From contig JADJCG010000002.1 in NCBI GenBank assembly GCA_016703335.1, positions 186,001-250,000 of the forward strand: a stretch of DNA of 64,000 nucleotides, in the 5' to 3' direction. Below are positions 48,739 through 58,075 of this stretch, in pieces (position 1 is the first letter of the stretch; the number at the start of each line of letters is the position of its first letter). A program made the translations under genes and the position numbers. The notes under the pieces were generated by a model. It did no database searches. It was not told the DNA's origin and saw nothing but the letters and a program-made list of their open reading frames with translations. The stretch is from Caulobacteraceae bacterium (GTDB lineage: Bacteria; Pseudomonadota; Alphaproteobacteria; Caulobacterales; Aquidulcibacteraceae).

Positions 48739-49674
48739 ATGAGCGCCAACGAGAGCGCAACGACACCAGCAGCTGAATCGCCGCAACGCACGCAATGGTT
48801 CGACCTTGCGGCGATTGTAGTGTGCACGCTCGCGTGGGGAACGACGTGGTTTGCGATCACCAAACAACTCGGCGTCGTCGATCCGGTTGTCTCCGTTACG
48901 TATCGCTTCGCGCTCGCGGCGGTGTTGCTATTTGCGTGGGGCGCATTGCGGCGTGAAAAACTCGCACTCACTCGCGCACAACATTTCGCCGCGCTCGGCG
49001 TCGGCTTCTTCACGTTCGCGGTTGATTACTCGTTTGTCTATTGGGCCGAAGAGCGTGTGACGTCTGCGGTTGTAGCCGTTGTGTTCGCGTCAATGGCATT
49101 CATGAACCTTGTCGTGTTTCGCTTCGCATTTGGCCAACGCGCGCCGTTGTTGGCTTGGGCTGCAGGCGGCCTCGGTGTTCTCGGTGTCGGGTTTTTGTCC
49201 TGGGAGGAAATATCCTCGGCTGAGTTGAGCAATCGCGCGCTCGCCGGCATCGGCCTCACGTTGGCTGGCGTGCTTTCCGCCGCTATCGGCAACGTCTATG
49301 CGCGCAAAGGCGAAATGGCTGGCGCTGGCGTGATTGCGTCGACCGGCTGGGCGATGGCGTATGGCGCCGCGATGCTTGCTGTGTTTGCTGTCGCGACAGG
49401 CAAGACCTGGGCGTTTGAATTCACCGCGCCCTACATGCTCTCTCTGTTGCATCTCTCGCTGGTCGGCTCCGTCATTGCGTTCGCACTATATTACGGCCTC
49501 GCGCGCAGACGGGGATACGCAACTGCGTCTTACATCTCCGCACTCACGCCGCCGCTCGCGATGTTCGTCTCAGCCTTGTTCGAAGACAAAAGCTGGGGCG
49601 TGTTCGCGCTCGGCGGCGTCGTGCTCGTCCTCGCGGGCCAGGTGCTGTTGCTACGTTCGAAGCGCGCCGCCTAG
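48739..49674 (+). CDS. EamA/DMT-family transporter
   Basis: A 311-residue protein with ten hydrophobic helices in two EamA repeats (WGTTWFAITKQLGVVDPVVS opens the first; YISALTPPLAMFVSALFEDK belongs to the second), of the drug/metabolite exporter superfamily. The cytoplasmic loop motif VTYRFALAAVLLFAWGALRR is typical. The substrate cannot be told from sequence. It lies in the segment that separates hpf from rpoN and is transcribed against both. Confidence 0.9.
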   Translation: MSANESATTPAAESPQRTQWFDLAAIVVCTLAWGTTWFAITKQLGVVDPVVSVTYRFALAAVLLFAWGALRREKLALTRAQHFAALGVGFFTFAVDYSFVYWAEERVTSAVVAVVFASMAFMNLVVFRFAFGQRAPLLAWAAGGLGVLGVGFLSWEEISSAELSNRALAGIGLTLAGVLSAAIGNVYARKGEMAGAGVIASTGWAMAYGAAMLAVFAVATGKTWAFEFTAPYMLSLLHLSLVGSVIAFALYYGLARRRGYATASYISALTPPLAMFVSALFEDKSWGVFALGGVVLVLAGQVLLLRSKRAA

Positions 49675-51119
49675 GCGGGCGCCGTCGCAACCGCAGGAGC
49701 AGCACCAGTCGCCTTAGGCGCAAGCAGCTTGTTGAACAGCACTGCAAATACGACCAGCGCAACCGCGCCGCCCGCAATCACCGCTGCGTGCATCGCCCAG
49801 AAGCTGAACCCATCCATCGTCTCGATCATGCCAGCGACCTTGCCGGTCGCGAGATTGCAGATGAACAAGTGCAGATAATAGATGCCGATGAACAAGCCGC
49901 CGACTTGCCGCGGCGCGGCGCGTGAGAAGAGCGCAAGGCCAACTGGGAAGATCATCGCGAAGCCAATGTCGTTGATGACGTGAAACCCGATGCCCCAGAT
50001 CAGCGACACCTTCTCGCCGGTTGCCGCCGCATTTGCGCTGGCCAGCGCGAGCAACATCGGCGCGCCAGCCGCGATCACCGCGCCGATGGCTAGCTTGATG
50101 ATCTCATCCGGCTCTTTCCAGTGCTTGGCCCACCAGGTCCAGAAGAACAGCGCGCCGCCGACGGTGATGGTGGAGATGATGGCGTCGAGCGAGATCAGCC
50201 ATGAGGTCGGCATCGTCTCGCCGAAGAACACGAGGTTGTAGTTCTCTTCGCCCCACAGCAGGTAGGCGTTGAATATCTCTTGGTTGCCGATGGCGGTCGC
50301 CGCGAGGATCGGCAGCATCGCGATCAGCACCGCCATCGTCGCCCAATCGCGGCCCGTGAGCTTGTCTTTCTTAATGCCAGCAGCGGCTCGCCCGCGCGGC
50401 GCTTCCGGCGGTAGATATTTGCGGCCCGAGAGATAGACCACCAGAGCGACGGCCATGCCGACGCCGGCAGCGCCGAAGCCGTAGTGCCACGCGATCTTCT
50501 CGCCAAGGAAACCCGTCACGATCGGTGCGACGATGACGGCTATCTGCACGCCAAGCAGGAAGGTCTGGTACGCCGTCGTGCGGCGCAGATCGTCCGGCCC
50601 GTAGAGTTCGCCAACTTGGCTGGCGATGTTGCCCTTGAACAAACCAACGCCGATGAACAAGCACGCGATCGCGGCAACGAATGCGACATCGAATGCCATC
50701 AAGAAGTGACCCGCCACCATGAAGAGCGCGCCGAGCGCGACTGTCAGCGTGCGTCCCAAGAAGCGATCAGCGATCCAGCCGCCAATCATCGGCGTGGCGT
50801 AGACGCCCGCTGAATACACGCCGGTGATCGCGGCAGCCGTCGCGATCGGAGTCGCGAGTTCGTTGCTGCCGTCGCCGAGGCCGAATGTTTGGCTGAGCCA
50901 GCCATAGGCGGCGGCGACCGCGCCTTTGAATTGCTCGAAGCCGGCAACTGCGTGGACATGCCCAGGTAGCAGCAGATACTGCGTGAGGTACAGCACGAGC
51001 AGCGCTTGCATGCCGTAATAAGAAAAGCGCTCCCACGCTTCGGCGAACACCAAATACCAGAGCCCGCGCGGGTGGCCGAGAATGTCCTTGCCGGCTGGCG
51101 GTACGAAGGCAGTGGTCAT
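49671..51119 (-). CDS. POT/PTR2-family peptide transporter
   Basis: A 482-residue major-facilitator protein of the proton-dependent oligopeptide transporter family. Signatures: FAEAWERFSYYGMQALLVLYL at the first helix (the E-x2-E-R proton-coupling motif form) and GVGLFKGNIASQVGELYGPD. About 12-14 helices are visible. It imports di- and tripeptides, and several secreted hydrolases nearby could supply them. Its stop overlaps the end of the convergent EamA gene by four bases. Confidence 0.93.
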   Translation of the reverse strand: MTTAFVPPAGKDILGHPRGLWYLVFAEAWERFSYYGMQALLVLYLTQYLLLPGHVHAVAGFEQFKGAVAAAYGWLSQTFGLGDGSNELATPIATAAAITGVYSAGVYATPMIGGWIADRFLGRTLTVALGALFMVAGHFLMAFDVAFVAAIACLFIGVGLFKGNIASQVGELYGPDDLRRTTAYQTFLLGVQIAVIVAPIVTGFLGEKIAWHYGFGAAGVGMAVALVVYLSGRKYLPPEAPRGRAAAGIKKDKLTGRDWATMAVLIAMLPILAATAIGNQEIFNAYLLWGEENYNLVFFGETMPTSWLISLDAIISTITVGGALFFWTWWAKHWKEPDEIIKLAIGAVIAAGAPMLLALASANAAATGEKVSLIWGIGFHVINDIGFAMIFPVGLALFSRAAPRQVGGLFIGIYYLHLFICNLATGKVAGMIETMDGFSFWAMHAAVIAGGAVALVVFAVLFNKLLAPKATGAAPAVATAPA

Positions 51120-51221
51120 GCGTGATCCCCGAAATGTCCCGGCAGCGGCCTATCACACCGGTTCGACGGCGCTACGGCGTTTCTGCAGTTAGCAGCGTTC
51201 GCAAGCGCGAGATGAGCGCGG

Positions 51222-52136
51222 TTAGGGCATCGCGCGGATAGCGGTTTCGACGCCTGGCCGCTGAACAGCGAAAACTGGATTCTGTGTGAGGCTGAGATTG
51301 GTCTGCATGACGGTGAGGAACGCCATCAGATTGTGGCGGCGCGAAAGGCCAGCTTCGGATTTATACCAATTGTCCCATGAGGCGCCGAGCGGGCCGGGGC
51401 CGGTCACGCTGGTGAACCACGCGGTCCATTCGGCTTCGGTGAAGACGTTGCGTTGAGCCATGTAGAGGATCGGCGCAGCGAGACGTTCGCTTTCGCCATA
51501 GATGTAGAAGTGGCCGCTGGGCGCGAGCTGCACCGCGATGGCATCGCGGATGCGAATGAGGTCAGGCTTCGCGACGGCTTGATTGAGCACCAGCTGCAGC
51601 ATCAGATCAGCCGTATGCGCGGGCGCGTGGCGATACCCTTCTCCCGGTGTGAAGCCGCGATAATCGGTGATGCTCGCCATGTAAGCGACAGCTGCGTCGA
51701 TGAGTTGTGCACGCTGCGCTTCGCTCATCCACGGCGAGATACGGTCAGTGCGGGCGACGTCAGCGAGCACGAGCGCCGCGAACGGGCGCTGGAAGCCTTG
51801 CGGATCGGGGGCAGTGAGTTTGGCTTGTAGATCAGTGTTCAGCGCGGCCAGCGTTGCAGTCGTCAGCTGATTGTTGCGCATGTAGTGCTGCAACGCTTCG
51901 AACGCGATGCCATCGCGGATCGCTTCATCCGGATTGCCGAGGCACGACGTCAGCTCACGCGCGAAGCGATTGCGCGTGGCGTCGTCAGCAATCGCCCACT
52001 CGCTGGCCTTCAGCGCATCAAGCTGCGCGCGGTCATAACCCGCGGGGCGGCAGGTGGCGGTTTGCTGCGCTTCGGCTTGCGGCGTTGCGCAGGCGGCGAG
52101 TGCGAGCAGCGAGAGAGCGAGGGCCGAGTTCTTCAT
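51222..52136 (-). CDS. DUF2785 lipoprotein
   Basis: A 304-residue protein with lipobox LALAAC in MKNSALALSLLALAAC; I start at this ATG because the 11 codons upstream (open frame) are not part of a signal. The mature domain matches DUF2785: YMRNNQLTTATLAALNTDLQ, FAALVLADVARTDRISPWMS, GFTPGEGYRHAPAHTADLML and SGHFYIYGESERLAAPILYM. It is an all-helical repeat-like fold with no known activity. It starts 29 bases after phoD and is probably co-transcribed. Confidence 0.85.
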   Translation of the reverse strand: MKNSALALSLLALAACATPQAEAQQTATCRPAGYDRAQLDALKASEWAIADDATRNRFARELTSCLGNPDEAIRDGIAFEALQHYMRNNQLTTATLAALNTDLQAKLTAPDPQGFQRPFAALVLADVARTDRISPWMSEAQRAQLIDAAVAYMASITDYRGFTPGEGYRHAPAHTADLMLQLVLNQAVAKPDLIRIRDAIAVQLAPSGHFYIYGESERLAAPILYMAQRNVFTEAEWTAWFTSVTGPGPLGASWDNWYKSEAGLSRRHNLMAFLTVMQTNLSLTQNPVFAVQRPGVETAIRAMP

Positions 52137-52165
52137 CCGAGTATGATCGTCTTTCTGCGGCTGGT

Positions 52166-54208
52166 TCAAATCGATGTGCCGGGGTCACCTTCGAGGACTT
52201 CTTGTTGCATCTGCGGGCGTTCGCCTGGCGCCCAGCGGGGAACGCGGTGGACGACGCGATAGCGCAGCGGGCCGCCGTCGGCGGTCTCGCTGCGCTCGAA
52301 AGGTGTCGGGATGCAGACGAATTCAGATTCGAGCAGATCGGGCGTGGCGCGCAACGTGGAATAGCCGTAGCCGCCCATGTCGGTGAATTTGAGGTGCGGT
52401 GCGTTGTCGGGATTTCGCGCTGCGCGCGCTGCAGCCAGATCACCTGTGTCGCGCAACGCCAAAGCGGCGCGCACGCCGTGAAGCAGCGTCGTGTTCAGCG
52501 CACACAGGGTCGATCTGTCGGGGCGATCGTGCACGTAGAAGGGGGCCAACGGATTGTCGCGCGGGAAGGTCAGCGCTTGCACTTCGGCGCCACCGGTCTG
52601 CGAGATTGAGCCGGTGATGAATTCGACGCCGACCGGTTCGAACGCGCGGGGCGGCAGTGTTTCACTGAGGTAGCCGGCCCAGAACGAATGCTTGTCGCCG
52701 CAGACCGTGGTCAGCCCGGTGATGCCTTCGTCGCGCACCATGCCGAAAATTTCCGTGTGTTCGACAACGTAAGAACGGTTGTAATCACCGTATTCCGTGC
52801 TCGGCCACATCGCGGCGAATTCGTCCGGCAGGTTTTGCGGATCGCTGCGCCAAGTCATCGTGCCGAACGAATGGCCCCAGATTTTCCACGGCGCTTGCGC
52901 GGCGCGGAGGCGCGCTTTGAACCAAGCCATTTGCTCGACGCCGAGATAGGCTTGCGGTGGCTCGTTGATTTGTGGGTTCGGGACTTCGGTCTCGCCGATG
53001 CGGATCGTGGCCGGCGCGCCGCCTGGATACTCGCGACCCGCTTCGAGAATGTCATTGGCGGTCTCCGGCATGAAGCCGAAATCCAAACCAGGGAGGTTTG
53101 CGCCGTCGATTGGCGCCGATTGGAACGAGCGATTGTCGGTCAAGATCATGTCGATGTTCTTGCCGAACCGGAACGCGCGTTGAATTTGCAGCGCGCGAAT
53201 AGCGATAAGGTTGTTGGGTTCTTGATAGACGCCGCGGGCGTCGCGGTCTGTGAGCGGTGCGTCGGTGACTGCGGGCGCTTCGAACGGATCGCCAGCGCCA
53301 GGCTTAGTGATGCGCGCCGGCTGGTATTCGTACCACGCTTGGCTGGCAGCGACTTTCAGCGTTTGCTTTGCATGCACCTCGTTGAATGCGACCTCTGCGC
53401 TTTGATAGCCTTGCCACGAGAATTCGTGATTGTCCCACACGGGCACGAATGGCCAACGCGCGCGCGCATCTTGCAAATCGGGATCGGCGAGGAAGTTTTT
53501 GTAAGCGGCGCGATAGTCGGCGAGGTCGGTCGGGTAGTTGAACCGCCGTATCTTCTTGCCGGTCGGGTAACGGAAGCCATCGCGTAGGCGGCGGCCGCGA
53601 TCCATTCCGTCCGGCGTGTCCTCAGGATAGCGGATCATCTCGTAGATGAAGTCGCCCAAGTGCAGCACGAAGCTGAGCTGTTCTTCGCGTGGGCGACGCA
53701 CGTCTTCGTAGATCATGCGGCGATACGCATTGAGCGCGCTGTTGGTTGGATCCTGGCAGCTGACGAACGCGAATTGGACGGGGCGATCGTCGTTAGCCGT
53801 CGGCGCCGTCAGCGTGCGGCCGACGCGGCTTGTGTTTCCGGCTTCGTCGACGAAGCGATACCAGTATTCGCGTGCGGGTCGCAGGCCCGCTGCGAGGAAG
53901 CGGCAAGTCCAATCGGTTGCGGCGGTCACTTCAACATCGCCGCGCGCGACGATGTGGGCGAAGGCTTCGTCGTTGGCGACCTCCACCATGAGCCGATGCG
54001 AACTTGCGCCTTCCTCGGGCGCGCGGCGCGTCCACAAGATGACGCTTTCTGGCGCGGGATCGCCGGAGGCGACGCCTTGCGGATAGAGATCGCGACGTTC
54101 GGTACGCGGGCCAGCAGGCGTGGATGCGCAGCTTTGGCCGAACGCGAGCGCCGCGCCCAAGGCGGCGGCTTGTTTCAGCAGGGACCGGCGTGATGCGTGT
54201 TCGCTCAT
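52166..54208 (-). CDS. phoD: PhoD-family alkaline phosphatase/phosphodiesterase
   Basis: A 680-residue secreted phosphatase. The N-terminus SRRSLLKQAAALGAALAFGQ is a Tat-type signal (RR followed by a hydrophobic stretch), followed by ASGDPAPESVILWTRRAP. Metal-site motifs: FVSCQDPTNSALNAYRRM, LHLGDFIYEMIRYPE, VPVWDNHEFSWQGYQSAEVA, ILTDNRSFQS, WGHSFGTMTWRSD and TTVCGDKHSFWAGYLSE. PhoD uses Ca/Fe to release phosphate from mono- and diesters and is normally induced by phosphate starvation. I start at ATG 54208; an in-frame codon five earlier is not needed. Confidence 0.93.
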   Translation of the reverse strand: MSEHASRRSLLKQAAALGAALAFGQSCASTPAGPRTERRDLYPQGVASGDPAPESVILWTRRAPEEGASSHRLMVEVANDEAFAHIVARGDVEVTAATDWTCRFLAAGLRPAREYWYRFVDEAGNTSRVGRTLTAPTANDDRPVQFAFVSCQDPTNSALNAYRRMIYEDVRRPREEQLSFVLHLGDFIYEMIRYPEDTPDGMDRGRRLRDGFRYPTGKKIRRFNYPTDLADYRAAYKNFLADPDLQDARARWPFVPVWDNHEFSWQGYQSAEVAFNEVHAKQTLKVAASQAWYEYQPARITKPGAGDPFEAPAVTDAPLTDRDARGVYQEPNNLIAIRALQIQRAFRFGKNIDMILTDNRSFQSAPIDGANLPGLDFGFMPETANDILEAGREYPGGAPATIRIGETEVPNPQINEPPQAYLGVEQMAWFKARLRAAQAPWKIWGHSFGTMTWRSDPQNLPDEFAAMWPSTEYGDYNRSYVVEHTEIFGMVRDEGITGLTTVCGDKHSFWAGYLSETLPPRAFEPVGVEFITGSISQTGGAEVQALTFPRDNPLAPFYVHDRPDRSTLCALNTTLLHGVRAALALRDTGDLAAARAARNPDNAPHLKFTDMGGYGYSTLRATPDLLESEFVCIPTPFERSETADGGPLRYRVVHRVPRWAPGERPQMQQEVLEGDPGTSI

Positions 54209-54571
54209 CGTTTTACTCCGCATCTGCTTTCGGTGAAAAACGCGACCGGCGGCAATTCGCGTGCGACCAATGACGCGCAGGCCGAGACGGCTCGCGCGTG
54301 AGCGGTGGTTGCTTTCGCTCTTGCGAAAGCGGGAGCAGGGCGCGTGGGGACGCGCTGGGTAGTGCCTAGTGTGCGACGCTCGATCGCTCGAACATCGCCG
54401 CGTGTCGCCACGCGCCCTGTGCGATTGTTATGCGCCGGGCCCGCGCCGTTTCGCCGGGAGCGATCGGTGATCGCTCCTGAGACCGGTTGTCGGGATAATA
54501 ACGTGCAATTGCCTCCAGGACGGCGCAGCGTTGACGCGCTTGCGGGATGTTGCCTGCGTGGAGGCGGTCCC
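54209..54571. other. intergenic region with two perfect hairpins
   Basis: About 360 bases without a convincing gene, between phoD and a small gene on the other strand. It holds GCTTTCGC-TCTT-GCGAAAGC at 54311-54330 and GGAGCGATC-GGT-GATCGCTCC at 54457-54477. One may be a control element for phoD or the small gene, or a small RNA could lie here; nothing more can be supported. Confidence 0.5.
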
Positions 54572-54763
54572 ATGACCAGCCGAGAAACAATTCTGGACAT
54601 GAATATCACGCGCTATCGCGAGCTCATTCGTACTGAGAAAGACGCACAATTTCGGGCGAAGTTGGAAGAAGCGCTCGACCGCGACCTTCGGACAAAGAGC
54701 GAATTGGTAGCATCGGCAGTGCCTCAAGGGGCAGTCGTTGCGACGGACACGAATGACCTTTAA
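54572..54763 (+). CDS. small hypothetical protein
   Basis: A 63-residue protein starting at ATG 54572 with a good ribosome-binding site (GGAGGCGG, about seven bases upstream). It is soluble and helical with many charges (DMNITRYRELIRTEKDAQFR, AKLEEALDRDLRTKSELV). The frame is open upstream, but that part is arginine-rich and not protein-like. I do not recognise it; such short charged proteins are common conserved genes in this group. Confidence 0.6.
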   Translation: MTSRETILDMNITRYRELIRTEKDAQFRAKLEEALDRDLRTKSELVASAVPQGAVVATDTNDL

Positions 54764-54880
54764 GGGGCAGCGGGAGTCACGGCCCCGATTTTCCTAAGTG
54801 GCCTACTCTCTCGATCGCAGACAGTGACCTAGCGCACACGGCAGTGGCGTGATCTCGCCGCGAGCGGTCCATGACCATGC

Positions 54881-56311
54881 TCACGGTCGTCCCACAATCA
54901 GCCCACGAGTTTCATAGCGCACGCCATTCAAGAGCACGCCGCTCACGTTTTCAATATTAGCGACGTCGCGTGACGGGTCGGCGAGTGTGAAGACGATGTC
55001 GGCTTCATAGCCCGGGCTGAGGCGGCCGATGCTCTCGTCTAGCCCCAGCGTTTCCGCCGCGTTGTTCGTCGCCATACGCAGCACCGCCCACGACGGAATG
55101 CCTGCATCCTGGTAGAGCCGCATCTCGGTGTGTACATCCGCGCCAGGCGCTACGAACGGATTGGCGAGATCGGTGCCGATCGTCAGCGGTACGCCGGCCT
55201 CATAAAGCATGCGGGCGAAGCGCATGATTTTCGGCCACACGGCGCGGGCGCGCGTGTAATCGTCTTGCGTCCAGCCGATATCGAACCGGAAGGTGCGCCA
55301 ATTCTCGCGCATGCCGGGGTGCGTGTATTCGATGAAGTGATCACGCACGCTGGGATCGTCGCCCCAGAACTGCTTCTGAAACACGACCAGCGTGAGATCG
55401 ATGGTAACGCGCCGCCGCGCGAGTTCGGCGATCATGCTGCGCATTTCGGGTCCGTCGAGATCGACAAGCTCCCACCATTGATAGAACGCCTTGCCGCCGG
55501 TGAGTTCCGGACCCTGATAGCGGGCTCGATTTTCCGGCGTGAGGAGATCGGGACTAATCGGCATTGCATGCACAATGGAGTCGATACCGAGCGCCGACGC
55601 GCGTTCCCAGCTCACGCCGCTCGTATGAATGATCGTGCGCATGCGATGACGGCGCGCAGCGGCAGTTCCCGCTTCAATCTGCGCCTCCGTCAGTAAGTGA
55701 TAGAGTTTTACGTACTGCATGCCGGCCTCAGCTTGGTATGCAACCGCCGCTTCGATGCTGGCGTCATCCGTCACGCCGATAGCGAGCCCTTCAAACGGCG
55801 TTGCATCGAGGATTTCCCCCGCAGCCAGCGCTGTCGGTCCGATGAGTTCGCCGCTCGCTACTCGTCGCGCGTAACGCGCGTTAGCGTCGGTTGCGCCGCC
55901 GGGATTGCGAATAGTGGTCACGCCCATGGCCACGAGCAGCCGCGCATTGTGTTCGGTGATCTCGTCTTCAGAGGCGGCGACCAACGCGGCCCGGCCGTCC
56001 TCAACGCGGACGCTGAGGCGACCGAGCGTCACGTGCGCGTGGGTGTCGATGAGGCCAGGCAGCGCGTAGGCGCCGCCCATGTCGTGGCGGCGCTCGGCGG
56101 CCACCTCTGGACCCTCGCCACGGCCGACAGCGAGGATGCGGCCTTGCGAGACCAGGATGTAGCCGTTCGCGGTGCGCGTCTGCGTCGCCGGATCGAGCAG
56201 CGTCATGTTCACGTAAAGATCGGCGTCGGCGGGCGGCGGCGGCGGAGTGGCGCAAGCCGAGAGCGCTAGCAGCGCGCACGTGGCCAGCGCTCGCAAGCGA
56301 GCAAAGAGCAT
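54881..56311 (-). CDS. lipoprotein amidohydrolase (metal-dependent hydrolase)
   Basis: A 476-residue imidazolonepropionase-like amidohydrolase with lipobox LSAC in LATCALLALSAC. Metal motifs: ALPGLIDTHAHVTLG (first HxH), the lysine of QYVKLYHLLTEA, IIHTSGVSWERASALGIDSI and VHAMPIS, and TIGTDLANPFVAPGADVHTE (metal aspartate). C-terminal SPGYEADIVFTLADPSRD is typical. Members act on N-acyl or cyclic amide bonds; this one faces the periplasm. I chose ATG 56311, which has GGAGG seven bases before it. Confidence 0.88.
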   Translation of the reverse strand: MLFARLRALATCALLALSACATPPPPPADADLYVNMTLLDPATQTRTANGYILVSQGRILAVGRGEGPEVAAERRHDMGGAYALPGLIDTHAHVTLGRLSVRVEDGRAALVAASEDEITEHNARLLVAMGVTTIRNPGGATDANARYARRVASGELIGPTALAAGEILDATPFEGLAIGVTDDASIEAAVAYQAEAGMQYVKLYHLLTEAQIEAGTAAARRHRMRTIIHTSGVSWERASALGIDSIVHAMPISPDLLTPENRARYQGPELTGGKAFYQWWELVDLDGPEMRSMIAELARRRVTIDLTLVVFQKQFWGDDPSVRDHFIEYTHPGMRENWRTFRFDIGWTQDDYTRARAVWPKIMRFARMLYEAGVPLTIGTDLANPFVAPGADVHTEMRLYQDAGIPSWAVLRMATNNAAETLGLDESIGRLSPGYEADIVFTLADPSRDVANIENVSGVLLNGVRYETRGLIVGRP

Positions 56312-56534
56312 GGGCATCCTCCAAACTCCGGCGAAGCCGGCTTTAGAGGCCGCCGCTCCCGCCAACGGATGCGCGGGGTAGGTGCAAGCGTGCTGAGTTC
56401 GCTTTCGATCCCGCCGGAAAAACGAAGAGGTCCCGGCGAGAAGGTGTCAGCGACGCCGACGGATGCGGGTGGGTGGTTTGGGAGTGAGCGGCGTTGAAGA
56501 TGCGCGCCATGTTCTGACGCTCGCCCCCGCATCC

Positions 56535-56572
56535 GGTCCTTCGGACCACATTCTCCCCCTCGTGGGGGAGAA
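56535..56572. repeat. paired hairpins (REP-like) just past the 3' end of rpoN
   Basis: GGTCC-TTC-GGACC at 56535-56547 and TTCTCCCCC-TCGT-GGGGGAGAA at 56551-56572 stand 12-50 bases downstream of the rpoN stop. The second, a 9-bp stem, has the form of a widespread alphaproteobacterial intergenic palindrome. It could end or stabilise the rpoN transcript; no T-run is present. Confidence 0.6.
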
Positions 56573-56583
56573 GGGACGCTGGG

Positions 56584-58062
56584 CTAGAGTCCGTGCGCCA
56601 ACTTCCGTTTGCGTTCGACTGAACTCGGGATGCGCAGGCTCTCGCGATATTTCGCGACGGTACGGCGGGCGATTTCGATGCCTTTTTCGCGGAGAATTTC
56701 CACGATGCGGTCGTCGGAGAGGATTTCCACGGGCGTCTCGGTGTCGATGAGGCCCTTGATCTGGAAACGCACAGCTTCGGCCGAGTGGCTTTCGCCGCCG
56801 TCAGCGGCGTTAATCGAAGCGGTGAAGAAGTATTTCAGCTCGAACACGCCGCGCGCGCAGGAGAGATACTTGTTCGAAGTGACGCGGCTCACCGTCGACT
56901 CGTGCATCTCGATCGCGGCGGCGACAGTCTTCAAGTTGAGCGGACGCAGATGCGCGACGCCGTGCGCGAAGAAGCCGTCCTGCTGGCGCACGATCTCGCG
57001 TGCAACTTTGAGGATCGTACGCGCGCGTTGATCGAGGCTCTTCACCAGCCATGACGCGTTCGCGGCGCATTCGGTGAGGAATTGCTTGTCTTCTTCGCGC
57101 TTGGCGGTCTTTGACACGGTCGCGTAATAGCGCTGGTTCATCAGCACGCGCGGCATGGTGTCGGTGTTGAGTTCGACGATCCACGTGCCGTCGGGCGATT
57201 GCTTGATGTAGACGTCCGGCGCGACCGATTGCACCGCGCCGCCGCCAAACCCGGCGCCGGGCTTCGGCGTCAGCGCGCGCACTTCGGCGATCATGTCGGA
57301 GAGATCTTCGCGGTCGACGCCGCAAAGCGTCATCAAGCGCTCGAAGTGGCCTTTCGCGAGCAGATCGAGATTGGTGATCAGCGCTTCCATCGCCGGATCG
57401 AAGCGGCCGCGCTCTTTCAGCTGCAGCGTCAGGCACTCGGGAATGTCGCGCGCCATCACGCCCGTCGGCTCGAAGCCCTGCATGACTTGGAGAACGTGCA
57501 GCACGGTGGCGTCGTCGGCGCCGATGCGGTGCGCGATCTCAAGCACGTCGGCGCGCATGTAGCCCCAATCGTCGACGGCATCGATCAGCACGCCGCCGAT
57601 CATGCGCTCGATGGGGGAGAGGCCGGCTTCGGTGAGTTGAGCGTCGAGGTGTTCGGAGAGCGTCTTGTCGTTGGCGAGCGTCTCTTCGATGCCCGGCATG
57701 TCGTCGAAGCTCTTGCCCGAAGAGGACTTCGACCAATCCTGCATCGGGGCAGCGCCGGCTTCGGAGAGTTCGTTGGCGCTGAGATCGGGCGCCATGTCGG
57801 CAACGCTGACATCGAGCGCGGCTTCGTTCGGCGCCATGCCGCTATCGAATTCGAGTTGCTGCGCGTCGCCGCCGTCTTCGGACTTCTTCGCTTCCGTCGA
57901 ACTCTCTTCGCGCTCAAGCAGCGGATTGCGCTCAAGTTCGCCTTCGACGAATTCTTGAAGCTCGACGTTTGAAAGCTGCAGCAGCTTGATCGCCTGCTGC
58001 AATTGCGGCGTCATCACCAGGGCTTGGCCCTGGCGCATCTCTAAACGGGGAGTCATCGCCAT
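56584..58062 (-). CDS. rpoN: RNA polymerase sigma-54 factor
   Basis: A 492-residue sigma-54. Region I: LEMRQGQALVMTPQLQQAIK and LQLSNVELQEFVEGELERNP (activator interaction), then an acidic region II, the core-binding domain (GVMARDIPECLTLQLKERG, LTPKPGAGFGG) and at the C-terminus the HTH plus RpoN box ARRTVAKYRESLRIPSSVER. It directs transcription from -24/-12 promoters with enhancer-binding proteins. I start at ATG 58062 after AGGGA; the open frame upstream lies inside lptB antisense-free sequence and is not conserved. It follows lptB by 13 bases. Confidence 0.96.
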   Translation of the reverse strand: MAMTPRLEMRQGQALVMTPQLQQAIKLLQLSNVELQEFVEGELERNPLLEREESSTEAKKSEDGGDAQQLEFDSGMAPNEAALDVSVADMAPDLSANELSEAGAAPMQDWSKSSSGKSFDDMPGIEETLANDKTLSEHLDAQLTEAGLSPIERMIGGVLIDAVDDWGYMRADVLEIAHRIGADDATVLHVLQVMQGFEPTGVMARDIPECLTLQLKERGRFDPAMEALITNLDLLAKGHFERLMTLCGVDREDLSDMIAEVRALTPKPGAGFGGGAVQSVAPDVYIKQSPDGTWIVELNTDTMPRVLMNQRYYATVSKTAKREEDKQFLTECAANASWLVKSLDQRARTILKVAREIVRQQDGFFAHGVAHLRPLNLKTVAAAIEMHESTVSRVTSNKYLSCARGVFELKYFFTASINAADGGESHSAEAVRFQIKGLIDTETPVEILSDDRIVEILREKGIEIARRTVAKYRESLRIPSSVERKRKLAHGL

Positions 58063-58075
58063 TGCGGTCCCTCGT

